Below, one piece after another: positions 1-7,246 of a stretch of 64,000 nucleotides of DNA. The DNA is from an uncultured Clostridia bacterium. GTDB taxonomy: Bacteria; Bacillota; Clostridia; UBA1381. Under the pieces are notes generated by a model that worked only from the letters and a program-made list of their open reading frames with translations, was not told the origin of the DNA and did no database searches. The stretch's first letter is position 1. Each line of letters begins with the position of its first letter. The stretch spans positions 1-64,000 of the forward strand of contig CAKSSN010000002.1 of the NCBI GenBank assembly GCA_934489015.1. Reading direction: 5' to 3'. A program made the translations under genes and the position numbers.

Positions 1-702
1 ATGCACGAGATAACATCTCGGACGGAAACGGTTGCAAGCGGTGATACCAATGAAAAGGTTGTGTATATTACAATTACAGCGAAAACAAAAGAGGATATGA
101 TTTCACAGTATAATTTTACACGCAAGCAGCAGGAAGCGCTCGATACGCTTTTGGAACAAGATGAGGTGCTGATTTCCGCAGCACAGTCGCTCATAGTATC
201 GGACGCAACCGCACAGGATATTTTGAAAAATTTACCCGACAGTTTATCAGCGGAGCGAAAGAAGGTTATAAAAGCCGCCTGCTCGCTTGTAGGCAAGGTG
301 AATTACTTTTGGGGCGGTAAATCGTCTGCTATCGGCTGGGACTCAGAATGGGGCAAGCTGAAAACAGTATCGGCGGAGGGCAGTAAAACAACCGGGACAA
401 AAAGACCTTTCGGGCTTGACTGTTCGGGTTTTGTTACTTGGAGCTTTATCAATTCCGGATATAATGCGTCTGCAATAGGACACGGAACGAAAGGGCAAAT
501 TGCAAAGTGCAGCCGAATATCTTGGAGCAGCGCTCAAGCCGGGGATTTAGCCTTTTACGGTGATTTATCTCATGTCGGAATTATCGCCGGGAAAGACGCA
601 AGCGGAAATATCCTAGTTATCCATTGTTCGAGCAGCAACAACAATGTTGTAATCACAACAAACAGCGGCTTCGGCTTTGCGGCACGACCGAGGTGTTATT
701 AA
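1..702 (+). CDS. NlpC/P60 (C40) cell-wall hydrolase of a conjugative element, 5' end outside window
   Basis: The visible 233 residues carry an NlpC/P60 papain-like domain from about residue 85 to the end. Cys141 sits in LDCSGFV, His191 in LSHVGII and a third polar residue, His208, in VIHCSS, giving the usual catalytic triad. Such enzymes cleave peptidoglycan stem peptides. In conjugative transposons they are the late gene that opens the wall for the mating channel. The reading frame is open at base 1 and the first ATG has no ribosome binding site, so the protein probably continues upstream with a membrane-anchored N-terminus. It is followed after 19 bases by the SLH-zincin gene, with which it may be co-transcribed. 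The domain is certain; the link to conjugation is inferred from the family and from the recombinase-bearing neighbourhood. Confidence 0.85.
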   Translation: MHEITSRTETVASGDTNEKVVYITITAKTKEDMISQYNFTRKQQEALDTLLEQDEVLISAAQSLIVSDATAQDILKNLPDSLSAERKKVIKAACSLVGKVNYFWGGKSSAIGWDSEWGKLKTVSAEGSKTTGTKRPFGLDCSGFVTWSFINSGYNASAIGHGTKGQIAKCSRISWSSAQAGDLAFYGDLSHVGIIAGKDASGNILVIHCSSSNNNVVITTNSGFGFAARPRCY

Positions 703-721
703 GATTGGAGGAAAAATAAAA

Positions 722-1801
722 ATGATTTTTAAGAAAATATTTATAGGTATATCACTTATATTGTCATTATCGGCTGCGGCGGCATTTGCAAGCGAACTGC
801 CGTTTAATGATGTTACGGAACAAACACCGTATTATTCTGCCGTTGACAGACTTTATAATATGGGCATAATCAGCGGATATGAGGACGGAACATTCAAACC
901 GAATGATAAAATATCGGTTGCCGAGGGCATTACGCTTGCTGAAAAGCTGTTCGGAGATGCCTCCGCTCTGCCGCCACTTTGGTCGGGATGGTTTTCCGAT
1001 AAATGCGGCTGGAATAACCATATTGAATTAAGCGGTTATCCGTTTCGTGGCGATTACGGAGGTGTGATGACATACGAAACTGCGTCGGAGCTGTTACTGA
1101 AATTAAATAATTTACCGCCGATAAATTCAACTATGTGGGATACCGATGTAAAATACGGCGGTTTTTCAGACTATACAAACACAATGTATGTGCGAGGTTA
1201 CGGAAAATGCAAAGCCTACTGCGGTGTAACCCGTGCCGAATTTTGCAATATGCTTGTATTTATGCTCAATCATGACGGCGAATATGTTATCCCAAAATCA
1301 AAAGAGCCGATTACAGAACCGGAAATATACGGGGGCAGCATTACAAACAGCCGTGAAACTATATTAAACGCCCAAAGCGAAATGATATGTGTCCCGGAAT
1401 TTGTTCGAAAAGAATTTGCCGAAAGCGGCTATCGTCTGATACTTGTTTCAAATGATGATTGGACAGACCTATTTGATAATAAATATTCGGGCATCTACAA
1501 TTCGCAGAAAAAAGCAATATACATACGAATGGGATATTACAACAGTATTCCCCACGAGTTCGGACATTATATACAGAGCGTTTTGCAAAATCATAATATA
1601 GCCGCCGATGAACGGCTGAAAAATCAGCTTGCAAAGTTAAAATTCACAGGCGATGACTATTTTATGACAAGTGATACAGAATTTTTTGCAGAGGCATTTG
1701 CGGAATACTGTAAAAACGGTAATCGACTGAAAGAAAGCTGCGAAGCTGTTTATACCTATATAGATAATGCGTTAAATGCTTTTTCAAACCTATATCAATA
1801 A
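722..1801 (+). CDS. Secreted SLH-domain protein with HExxH zinc-peptidase domain
   Basis: The protein has 359 aa. The ATG at 722 is chosen because GGAGG lies at 707-711. A signal peptide ends near ASEL (residue 20). One clear SLH domain follows (about 22-75, ending GYEDGTFKPND), with a second degenerate one to about 180, so it is probably bound to wall polysaccharide. The C-terminal domain has HEFGH (His278, Glu279, His282) and downstream EFFAEAFAEY (Glu324). This is the ligand layout of gluzincins, and resembles anthrax lethal-factor-like and Pro-Pro endopeptidase families. Substrate unknown. The combination of wall anchor and zincin suggests processing of a surface protein. The motif is seen in the sequence; the family assignment below gluzincin level is inference. 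Confidence 0.75.
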   Translation: MIFKKIFIGISLILSLSAAAAFASELPFNDVTEQTPYYSAVDRLYNMGIISGYEDGTFKPNDKISVAEGITLAEKLFGDASALPPLWSGWFSDKCGWNNHIELSGYPFRGDYGGVMTYETASELLLKLNNLPPINSTMWDTDVKYGGFSDYTNTMYVRGYGKCKAYCGVTRAEFCNMLVFMLNHDGEYVIPKSKEPITEPEIYGGSITNSRETILNAQSEMICVPEFVRKEFAESGYRLILVSNDDWTDLFDNKYSGIYNSQKKAIYIRMGYYNSIPHEFGHYIQSVLQNHNIAADERLKNQLAKLKFTGDDYFMTSDTEFFAEAFAEYCKNGNRLKESCEAVYTYIDNALNAFSNLYQ

Positions 1802-1809
1802 GCACAGAT

Positions 1810-1846
1810 GGGAAGCGGGGCAACTGCTTGCTTCCCGTGAAATTTT
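1810..1846 (+). terminator. Probable terminator hairpin after the SLH-zincin gene
   Basis: GGGAAGC (1810-1816) pairs with GCTTCCC (1830-1836), followed by GTGAAATTTT. The T-tract is short and offset, so termination may be partial. Confidence 0.5.
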
Positions 1847-1904
1847 AATTAAATGGTATAATATATAATGGGGTAAAAAATTCAAAATCGGAGGTGAGCG
1901 AAAT

Positions 1905-2507
1905 ATGCAGGAGGAATACGGATATGTACGGGTATCCTCAACCGACCAAAATGAGGACAGGCAAATGCTTGAAATGAAAAAACTCGGCATAAAGCAAAGT
2001 AATATCTTTTTAGATAAGCAGTCCGGCAAGGACTTTAACCGACCAAGCTATCAAAAATTGCTTACAAAGCTGAAAAAAGGCGATTTGCTCTATGTAAAAT
2101 CAATAGACAGGCTCGGCAGAAACTATAAGGAAATACAAGACCAATGGCGGATACTTACAAAGGATATGGAGGTTGATGTTGTAATTATTGATATGCCAAT
2201 GCTCGACACAAGGACATATAAAGACCTGATGGGAACATTTATTGCCGATTTGGTGCTGCAAGTGCTGTCATTTGTTGCGGAAAACGAGCGTGTTAATATC
2301 CGAAAACGACAGGAAGAAGGCATACGGGCGGCAAAGCTGAAAGGAATAGCTTTCGGACGACCGATGATAACGGCACCGGATAATTTCGGCGGTTTGGTTA
2401 AGCAATGGGAACGAGGTCATATACGGGCTGAAGATGTGGCAAAAAAGTGTAATATGAGCATTGCCACATTCTACCGCAGGCTTCGTGAATACAGACTTGC
2501 AAAATAA
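1905..2507 (+). CDS. Small serine recombinase (resolvase/invertase family)
   Basis: The protein has 200 aa, the normal size for Tn3-type resolvases and DNA invertases. The N-terminal catalytic domain begins GYVRVSSTDQ with nucleophile Ser11. SIDRLGRNYKEI is the conserved active-site Arg region, and the E-helix runs to about residue 140. A C-terminal helix-turn-helix (about 160-195: EDVAKKCNMSIATFYRRL) binds the recombination half-sites. The start is supported by GGAGGTGAG at 1891-1899. It is likely to catalyse resolution or inversion between two short sites. A 21-bp inverted pair just downstream (2515-2535 and 2654-2674) is a candidate target. It is followed at once by a strong hairpin terminator. 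Confidence 0.9.
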   Translation: MQEEYGYVRVSSTDQNEDRQMLEMKKLGIKQSNIFLDKQSGKDFNRPSYQKLLTKLKKGDLLYVKSIDRLGRNYKEIQDQWRILTKDMEVDVVIIDMPMLDTRTYKDLMGTFIADLVLQVLSFVAENERVNIRKRQEEGIRAAKLKGIAFGRPMITAPDNFGGLVKQWERGHIRAEDVAKKCNMSIATFYRRLREYRLAK

Positions 2508-2550
2508 AATCTACTATCAAAAAGTACACCTTTTGATAGTAGATTTTTTT
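2507..2550 (+). terminator. Rho-independent terminator of the resolvase gene
   Basis: A near-perfect stem (AAATCTACTATCAAAA with TTTTGATAGTAGATTT) around the loop AGTACACC is followed by seven T. The loop-side half is one copy of the 21-bp inverted repeat described separately. Confidence 0.85.
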
Positions 2551-2674
2551 ATGCCAAAATATCGTTTTTCACTTGTTTTTACGAGAATATTATACCAAAA
2601 AACTCTCCGAATGTCAACATATCGGAGCAATATTTAATCAAAATAAGGTTTTGCAAAAGGTGTACTTTTTGATA
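2515..2674. repeat. 21-bp inverted repeat pair flanking 118 bp
   Basis: Bases 2515-2535 and 2654-2674 are exact reverse complements over 21 bp (core GGTGTACTTTTTGATA in the right copy). The left copy is inside the resolvase terminator. The right copy lies between the -35 and -10 of the promoter for the next gene. Their position beside a serine recombinase suggests recombination sites or shared operators. Confidence 0.6.
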
Positions 2675-2678
2675 TAAT
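2651..2678 (+). promoter_or_regulatory. Promoter of the 82-aa protein gene, overlapped by an inverted-repeat operator
   Basis: TTGCAA (2651-2656), 16-bp spacer, TATAAT (2673-2678). The 21-bp repeat copy fills the spacer, so a protein bound there would block transcription. Confidence 0.6.
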
Positions 2679-2716
2679 TATAAATGATTCCAGAAAAATT
2701 TTAGGAGATGATGTCA

Positions 2717-2962
2717 GTGAAGAACAAAAAAAGAGATTTAAAAAATGTAGATATAATTCATAGATGTTTAAAACATAAGATTTCAGAAAAAGAAATTGAG
2801 AAAATCTTAACAGTTGAAACCTGTCGTACTGCATTTAATATGTTGTCCATCGAAAAAAAGCTTGAATTCATTCTTAGTTTAAGACAGTTATGGAATAATT
2901 ATAAAGAAACAACGGACATTGATTGCTCTGTAGAAGCTATACAGAATCGAAATCGCATCTAA
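2717..2962 (+). CDS. Small uncharacterised protein
   Basis: I do not recognise a family. The frame is open from ATG 2708 or 2711, but AGGAG at 2703-2707 best fits the GTG at 2717 (9-base spacing), giving about 81 aa. The product is basic at its N-terminus and helical throughout (KHKISEKEIEKIL, then MLSIEKKLEFILSL), with no signal peptide or membrane segment. It has its own promoter with an operator-like repeat, so it may be a regulator or an addiction component of the element. This is speculation. Confidence 0.55.
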   Translation: MKNKKRDLKNVDIIHRCLKHKISEKEIEKILTVETCRTAFNMLSIEKKLEFILSLRQLWNNYKETTDIDCSVEAIQNRNRI

Positions 2963-3213
2963 ACAAAAAATGGATTAGATATTGATACAGCATGAATATT
3001 GTTTTGCTTAAATATACTCACTCCATGTAAATATCTTATCAACTTGGAAATACAATATAGTCTAGGGGTCATAGTCTATGCGTAGACATCATAAGTAAAC
3101 CTTTTGGGGATATAGTATACAGATAATTAGAAAACATAAATATAATAATTAACTCATTTATAAATGCTCTGTAATTTTTTCAAATAAATGCTCTGTAATT
3201 TTTTCAAAAACAA
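2963..3213. repeat. Gap with a 24-bp tandem duplication
   Basis: No gene is visible between 2963 and 3364. The gap contains an exact tandem duplication of 24 bp (3161-3184 and 3185-3208, unit starting TAAATGCTCTGTAATTTTTT), lying just upstream of the sigma-factor promoter. It could be a slippage product or a duplicated regulator site. Confidence 0.6.
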
Positions 3214-3242
3214 TTGATTTTTTTAAACATTTGTGATATAAT
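3214..3242 (+). promoter_or_regulatory. Sigma-A type promoter upstream of the sigma/anti-sigma pair
   Basis: TTGATT (3214-3219), 17-bp spacer, TATAAT (3237-3242). A second candidate, TTGACA at 3290-3295 with TGATAT at 3313-3318 (17 bp), could serve autoregulation by the encoded sigma factor. Confidence 0.55.
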
Positions 3243-3364
3243 ATATTATTAAATGCAGTCGTTTAAATATGTGATACATATTTAAAGTATTGACAACCTG
3301 TAGATTGTTTACTGATATGACAACTAAATACTGTTTGAAATATAAATGTTTCATGTAATAAAGG

Positions 3365-3919
3365 GTGAAGAATTTGTTTTTAATTATAAAAGATGCCGAT
3401 GATAGGATGAAAGTCAAAAATTTGTATTTGCAGCATAAAGATAAATTATTCGGTGTTGCTTTCAGTATATTGCATGACAAGTCCCTTGCAGAAGAGGCTG
3501 TCCATGATACTTTTGTGAGAATAATTGAGCATTTACATAAAATTGATGAAAGTAATATTTATAAAACAACTACATTTTTGGTTATTATATGCAAAAATAT
3601 TGCAATTGATATTTATAATAGCAACAAAAAAATATCGAAAATTGAAGTGATGGGCGATGAGCTTGATTTTATAGGTACCGACTCTGATAATAATCCATTG
3701 AATATACTCATTACAAATGAGAGTATTAGAATACTGATAGATTCAATTAAACAGTTAAATCCAATTTATCGCGATGTATTATTGCTGAAATATGATTCAT
3801 GCCTTAGTAACGAGGAAATTGCTCATCTTTTGCAAATTTCACAAGCTGTAGTGAGAAAAAGATTAGAAAGAGGAAAAAAGTTGCTTATCAAATTCATAGA
3901 AAGGAATGAAGAGCTATGA
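3365..3919 (+). CDS. ECF-like RNA polymerase sigma factor
   Basis: The protein has 184 aa with GTG start at 3365. TTG 3374 and ATG 3408 are alternatives. I keep the long form because homologues in Clostridia also start with a short hydrophobic stretch and an 'xxDRxKxxxLY' motif. Region 2 (about 20-90: LAEEAVHDTFVRIIEHLHKI) would bind the -10. Region 4 (about 125-178: LNPIYRDVLLLKYDSCLSNEEIAHLLQISQAVVRKRLERGK) is a helix-turn-helix for the -35. The stop codon overlaps the start of the next gene (ATGA), so the two are translationally coupled, as is usual for a sigma and its anti-sigma. Its regulon is unknown; the adjacent secreted-protein cluster is a natural candidate. Confidence 0.88.
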   Translation: MKNLFLIIKDADDRMKVKNLYLQHKDKLFGVAFSILHDKSLAEEAVHDTFVRIIEHLHKIDESNIYKTTTFLVIICKNIAIDIYNSNKKISKIEVMGDELDFIGTDSDNNPLNILITNESIRILIDSIKQLNPIYRDVLLLKYDSCLSNEEIAHLLQISQAVVRKRLERGKKLLIKFIERNEEL

Positions 3920-4587
3920 AAATTAATGAAATAAAAGATAAGACCCTTGATAATTTGCTCTATTATGCAGCACAAGAAGCGAGCAAGGAATTAGTGGATG
4001 AGATGCCTGCTCCAGAAAGCGTTGAATTTTCATACGAGCATGAGAGGAAAATGAAAAAGCTATTTAAAAACAGCAAAAAAATCTCGACAAAAAGTTATTT
4101 AAAGCGTGCATCCGCAATTGTAGCTGTTTTTATTATTATTTCAGGAATTTCAATCGCTAGTGTACAAGCATGGAGAATTCGATTTTTGAACCTTATAATG
4201 CATATTACTGAAAGCAATACCGAACTTCGTTATAAAGAAAATGATACAGAAAGCAGCTCATATTCAGCGGATGATGTTAATTTGGAATATGTGCCAAATG
4301 GTTTTAAGCTATCGGAAAGTCGTAACAGTAGCGGAAAAATTTATTTGAGATTTGAAAACAAAAATTTGACATTTTCTTTATATATTAGACAGTTGGACTC
4401 TACCTTAAATGTTGATACCGAAAATGCAGATGCAAAAGTAATCAAACTTAACGGAAAGGATGCATTTATAACAGAAAAGGGAGATATAATCTCGATAATA
4501 TGGAACAGTGAAACAAAATCCTTTGCATTATCCGGTAATTTGTCTGAAGAAGAAATTATTAAAATCGCTGAAAATATAAAAAACTAA
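3916..4587 (+). CDS. Membrane anti-sigma factor with DUF4367-like sensor domain
   Basis: The protein has 223 aa. A soluble N-terminus (1-58) probably binds the sigma factor. One transmembrane helix follows at about 62-83 (AIVAVFIIISGISIASV), then an extracellular domain whose features (YVPNGFKLSESR, KDAFI, ISIIWNSETKSFALSGNLSEEEIIKIAENI) match the DUF4367 type found on many clostridial anti-sigma factors. Start and coupling are fixed by the ATGA overlap at 3916-3919. Function is inferred from family and gene order; the signal sensed is unknown. No zinc-binding HxxxCxxC motif is seen, so this is not a ZAS-type anti-sigma. Confidence 0.8.
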   Translation: MKINEIKDKTLDNLLYYAAQEASKELVDEMPAPESVEFSYEHERKMKKLFKNSKKISTKSYLKRASAIVAVFIIISGISIASVQAWRIRFLNLIMHITESNTELRYKENDTESSSYSADDVNLEYVPNGFKLSESRNSSGKIYLRFENKNLTFSLYIRQLDSTLNVDTENADAKVIKLNGKDAFITEKGDIISIIWNSETKSFALSGNLSEEEIIKIAENIKN

Positions 4588-4630
4588 ACAATTACAAGAT
4601 TGAACAACGTTTAATGAGATTATGAGTAGA

Positions 4631-4674
4631 AAAAATGGCGTATCATCACAATGGATGGCACGCCATTTTTGGAA
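4631..4674 (+). terminator. Terminator of the sigma/anti-sigma operon
   Basis: AAAAATGGCGT (4631-4641) pairs with ACGCCATTTTT (4660-4670), with a T-run in the right arm. Confidence 0.8.
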
Positions 4675-4957
4675 TTATTTAACTGATTCACCTCGGGCTG
4701 AAGAGATATGACTTAACAGTCCAAGAATATGTCCGCACCCCCCGCCCGCAAATTAAACTTAAAAAACTCTTATTTCTCTCGTCATACCAAATTATATTTT
4801 AACAACAGGAAAGGACTCAGATTTCAAAATCCAAGTCCTTTTTGAACGGCAATTGTAATCTTGTCATTAATCACACTAAAGTGACTTTTTCTACAGACCG
4901 CCCCCAAAAAAGGTACGGTCCAATTGCTCATACGGAATTTGTTTTATACTTGCCTTA
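4675..4957. terminator. Intergenic gap with a second hairpin (4810-4845)
   Basis: No gene is seen. GGACT-CA-GATTT pairs symmetrically with AAATC-CA-AGTCC around position 4825, followed by T5 on the plus strand. It lies between two convergent genes and probably stops transcription from at least the plus side. Confidence 0.55.
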
Positions 4958-6817
4958 TTATTTTTGAAAGTTTCCTGCCTTTATTATATCTTTATACGCC
5001 CAATGGTTTTTTGTTACATCGCTGTAACTGTTCTCATAATCTTCTGAGAAATCCTCCTCCATGCATTTCCGGCTGATAATTGCAGTAACTTCAGCGCGGG
5101 TAATACCATTATATGGCTTAAATAGGTTATCCTCATAACCTTCTATAATGCCTAATTCAAAAAGCGTATTTACATAATCAGCTCCCGATATATCTTTAAT
5201 ATCCTTAAAATTATTCCCGGTGCTTTGCGGCTCTATATTTAGTACTTTACATAACCAAATGCAAAAATCAATTCGTGTGATGTTTTCATTCGGCTTAAAT
5301 TCATAAGTATTCAAGCCGGTTTTGCTATTTAAATACAAAACAGCGTTGGTATACCATTCATCCGCCGGAACATCAGCAAATTCATTTTTATGATCTTCAC
5401 TGTAATCATCAGAGATTCTTGCTAATATCATAGCCGCTTCACTTCGCGTGATGCTTTTTTCAGGTCTGAATGTTCCGTCAGGATATCCTGTAATAAATTT
5501 TTTTCTGCTTATGCGCTTAATAGCAGACTTTCCGGAATCCGTGTTTTGAGGGATAAGAATCGCCGGCTTTCCTCCGGATTTTTTTACATGTCCGCCGGAA
5601 GTCTTATTTTTCGTGAAGCTTGCATAAACTGTCGTGTCCGACGCCACTGCCGTCTTTTCTGTAAATAGTTTGCCTTGTCCGTTTTCTTTTGTGTTCCAGC
5701 CATCAAAGCTGTAACCGCTTTTTGTCGGCGGCTTTGGTAATACCGCGAAACTATTATACTTCACCTCTGATTTTGAATACACTTTATCATTTATAATATA
5801 CGTTACTGTGTAAAGCCTTTCTTCCCATTTGGGTTGTAACGAAACATTGGCTTCAATCGGTGTATCGGATGTGTATTGCAGGGAGTCCTCCGGGTTTTCG
5901 CAAACGCTCCACCAGCCTGCGAATTTATATTCTGGCGTATCTTGTAAAGCAGGTAAATCAACTGTCTGCCCTTTTTTACATGAAATCTGCTCTGCAATAA
6001 TCCCTGTATTTATCGTTTCTCCTTCAGTCGGAAAATAAGAATACGTAACTTGATATTCGGTTATATCCTCAATGTAAAAAGTAAACACTATGTCTTTCCC
6101 GCCGTTAAAAATAATTTTTGCCTGATGCGCTCCTTCCTCAAGGCTGTCGCATGCGCTTTTTTCAAGTCCCCAAATTTGAGTATCAATTTGGTGCTGTGTA
6201 CCCGGGACAATTATTATTTCACTTGGTTTGCCTGTGTTTTTATTATCAAGTATATAACTTGTTTCCTTTTCATCCACTAAAACTTGTAATATTTTGTTGC
6301 CTTTTAAAGTCAAATCCCCTGCAATAGCTAATCCGGCATATCCGATTCCAGTCGTTGAGACTGCATTCATATTCTTCTGATAGGTATCTGATTTCAGTTC
6401 AAACTCCGGATCGGGGGCGTTCAAGGCTTTGTTTACGTAAATTGACAGCTTGATTTTCTCTGATTTTCCAAATTCGTTTTCTGCATAGAAATAAATGATC
6501 TGTGTTTTTCCAATATCCGCCGTCCATGGTCTGTATGTAAATTCACCTGTATTCTCATTAAGCTTAACAGTGTTAAATTTCTTTTCTGTTTCATAGTGAT
6601 ATAGTGCATTGTCATTGTTGTCAAACCATTCCGATACGTTAGCGGAATAAACGGAGACAGGCTCCAGCGCGTCGCCGTAATTGGGCGCTACTTCAGCGGC
6701 TTGATTCTGATAATCAGCTTTAATTAACGGCGGATTCTCTGCTGTGCCTTCTGCAAATACGTTAGTATACCATAATATAAATAAAACAGATAAACATAAT
6801 GCTATATTCTTTCTCAT
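4958..6817 (-). CDS. Surface protein with two InlB-type B-repeats and three SLH domains
   Basis: The protein has 619 aa. ATG at 6817 with AGGAGG seven bases upstream; signal peptide ending near VFA-EG (residue 22). Residues about 30-130 resemble an Ig/cadherin-like module. Two Listeria-Bacteroides (InlB B) repeats follow (about 255-335 and 336-405; GYSFDGWNTKENGQG is typical). Then a charged linker and three SLH domains to the C-terminus (GYPDGTFRPEKSITRSEAAMI; FKPNENITRIDFCIWL; GYEDNLFKPYNGITRAEV) that would hold it on secondary wall polymer. It is the last gene of the minus-strand secreted-protein block. Its start overlaps the stop of the broken stalk gene by four bases, so it may once have been part of one coupled unit. 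Confidence 0.85.
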   Translation of the reverse strand: MRKNIALCLSVLFILWYTNVFAEGTAENPPLIKADYQNQAAEVAPNYGDALEPVSVYSANVSEWFDNNDNALYHYETEKKFNTVKLNENTGEFTYRPWTADIGKTQIIYFYAENEFGKSEKIKLSIYVNKALNAPDPEFELKSDTYQKNMNAVSTTGIGYAGLAIAGDLTLKGNKILQVLVDEKETSYILDNKNTGKPSEIIIVPGTQHQIDTQIWGLEKSACDSLEEGAHQAKIIFNGGKDIVFTFYIEDITEYQVTYSYFPTEGETINTGIIAEQISCKKGQTVDLPALQDTPEYKFAGWWSVCENPEDSLQYTSDTPIEANVSLQPKWEERLYTVTYIINDKVYSKSEVKYNSFAVLPKPPTKSGYSFDGWNTKENGQGKLFTEKTAVASDTTVYASFTKNKTSGGHVKKSGGKPAILIPQNTDSGKSAIKRISRKKFITGYPDGTFRPEKSITRSEAAMILARISDDYSEDHKNEFADVPADEWYTNAVLYLNSKTGLNTYEFKPNENITRIDFCIWLCKVLNIEPQSTGNNFKDIKDISGADYVNTLFELGIIEGYEDNLFKPYNGITRAEVTAIISRKCMEEDFSEDYENSYSDVTKNHWAYKDIIKAGNFQK

Positions 6818-7200
6818 ATTTGTCCTCCTTCTACATATAAAGCAATACCGTCACAATAAACTACATATTCAACCATTCTGCCCGGTATAAAAGTCTCTCG
6901 TAAATTAAATTTATCATCTTTGCCAATCAATGCCCCTTGGATAAATTTCGCCCCAAGTTTTTTATATCTGTTGAGCGTGGCAAGGGCAAAAAACTTATGC
7001 TTCTGCACTCATCTGTTGTTTCTGTGAAGGACGTGTTCATTCCGTCCAAATCGAAATCACCCGTGCTGTTACGTCCCATTCAACGCGTATTCCTAATCCT
7101 TCTGCAACCGGATTGGGAGCAAAGATCGATTATTAATCAATTTTCCAGGTGTATCCAATACAATTCCCTCATATTCATATAACTGCCACTCAAATCAATA
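6814..7200 (-). pseudogene. Frameshifted remnant of a stalk-domain (copper amine oxidase N-like) protein gene
   Basis: Reading the minus strand from about 7190, one frame gives EGIVLDTPGKLINNRSLLPIR and then breaks. The next frame continues VAEGLGIRVEWD. Joined, this is the hallmark of the stalk domain (PF07833: 'NGRTLVPLRxxAExLGxxVEWD'). Roughly four bases are missing at the join. Further shifts occur before a final open stretch of 64 codons (6814-7008) ends in the ATGA overlap with the SLH gene. The intact neighbour at 7247-8776 begins with the same domain, so this is probably a decayed relative. The domain match is by eye. Confidence 0.6.
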
Positions 7201-7246
7201 GCAACTATAATACGTTGTTGCAAGCAGAAGTATATAATTGGTGTGT

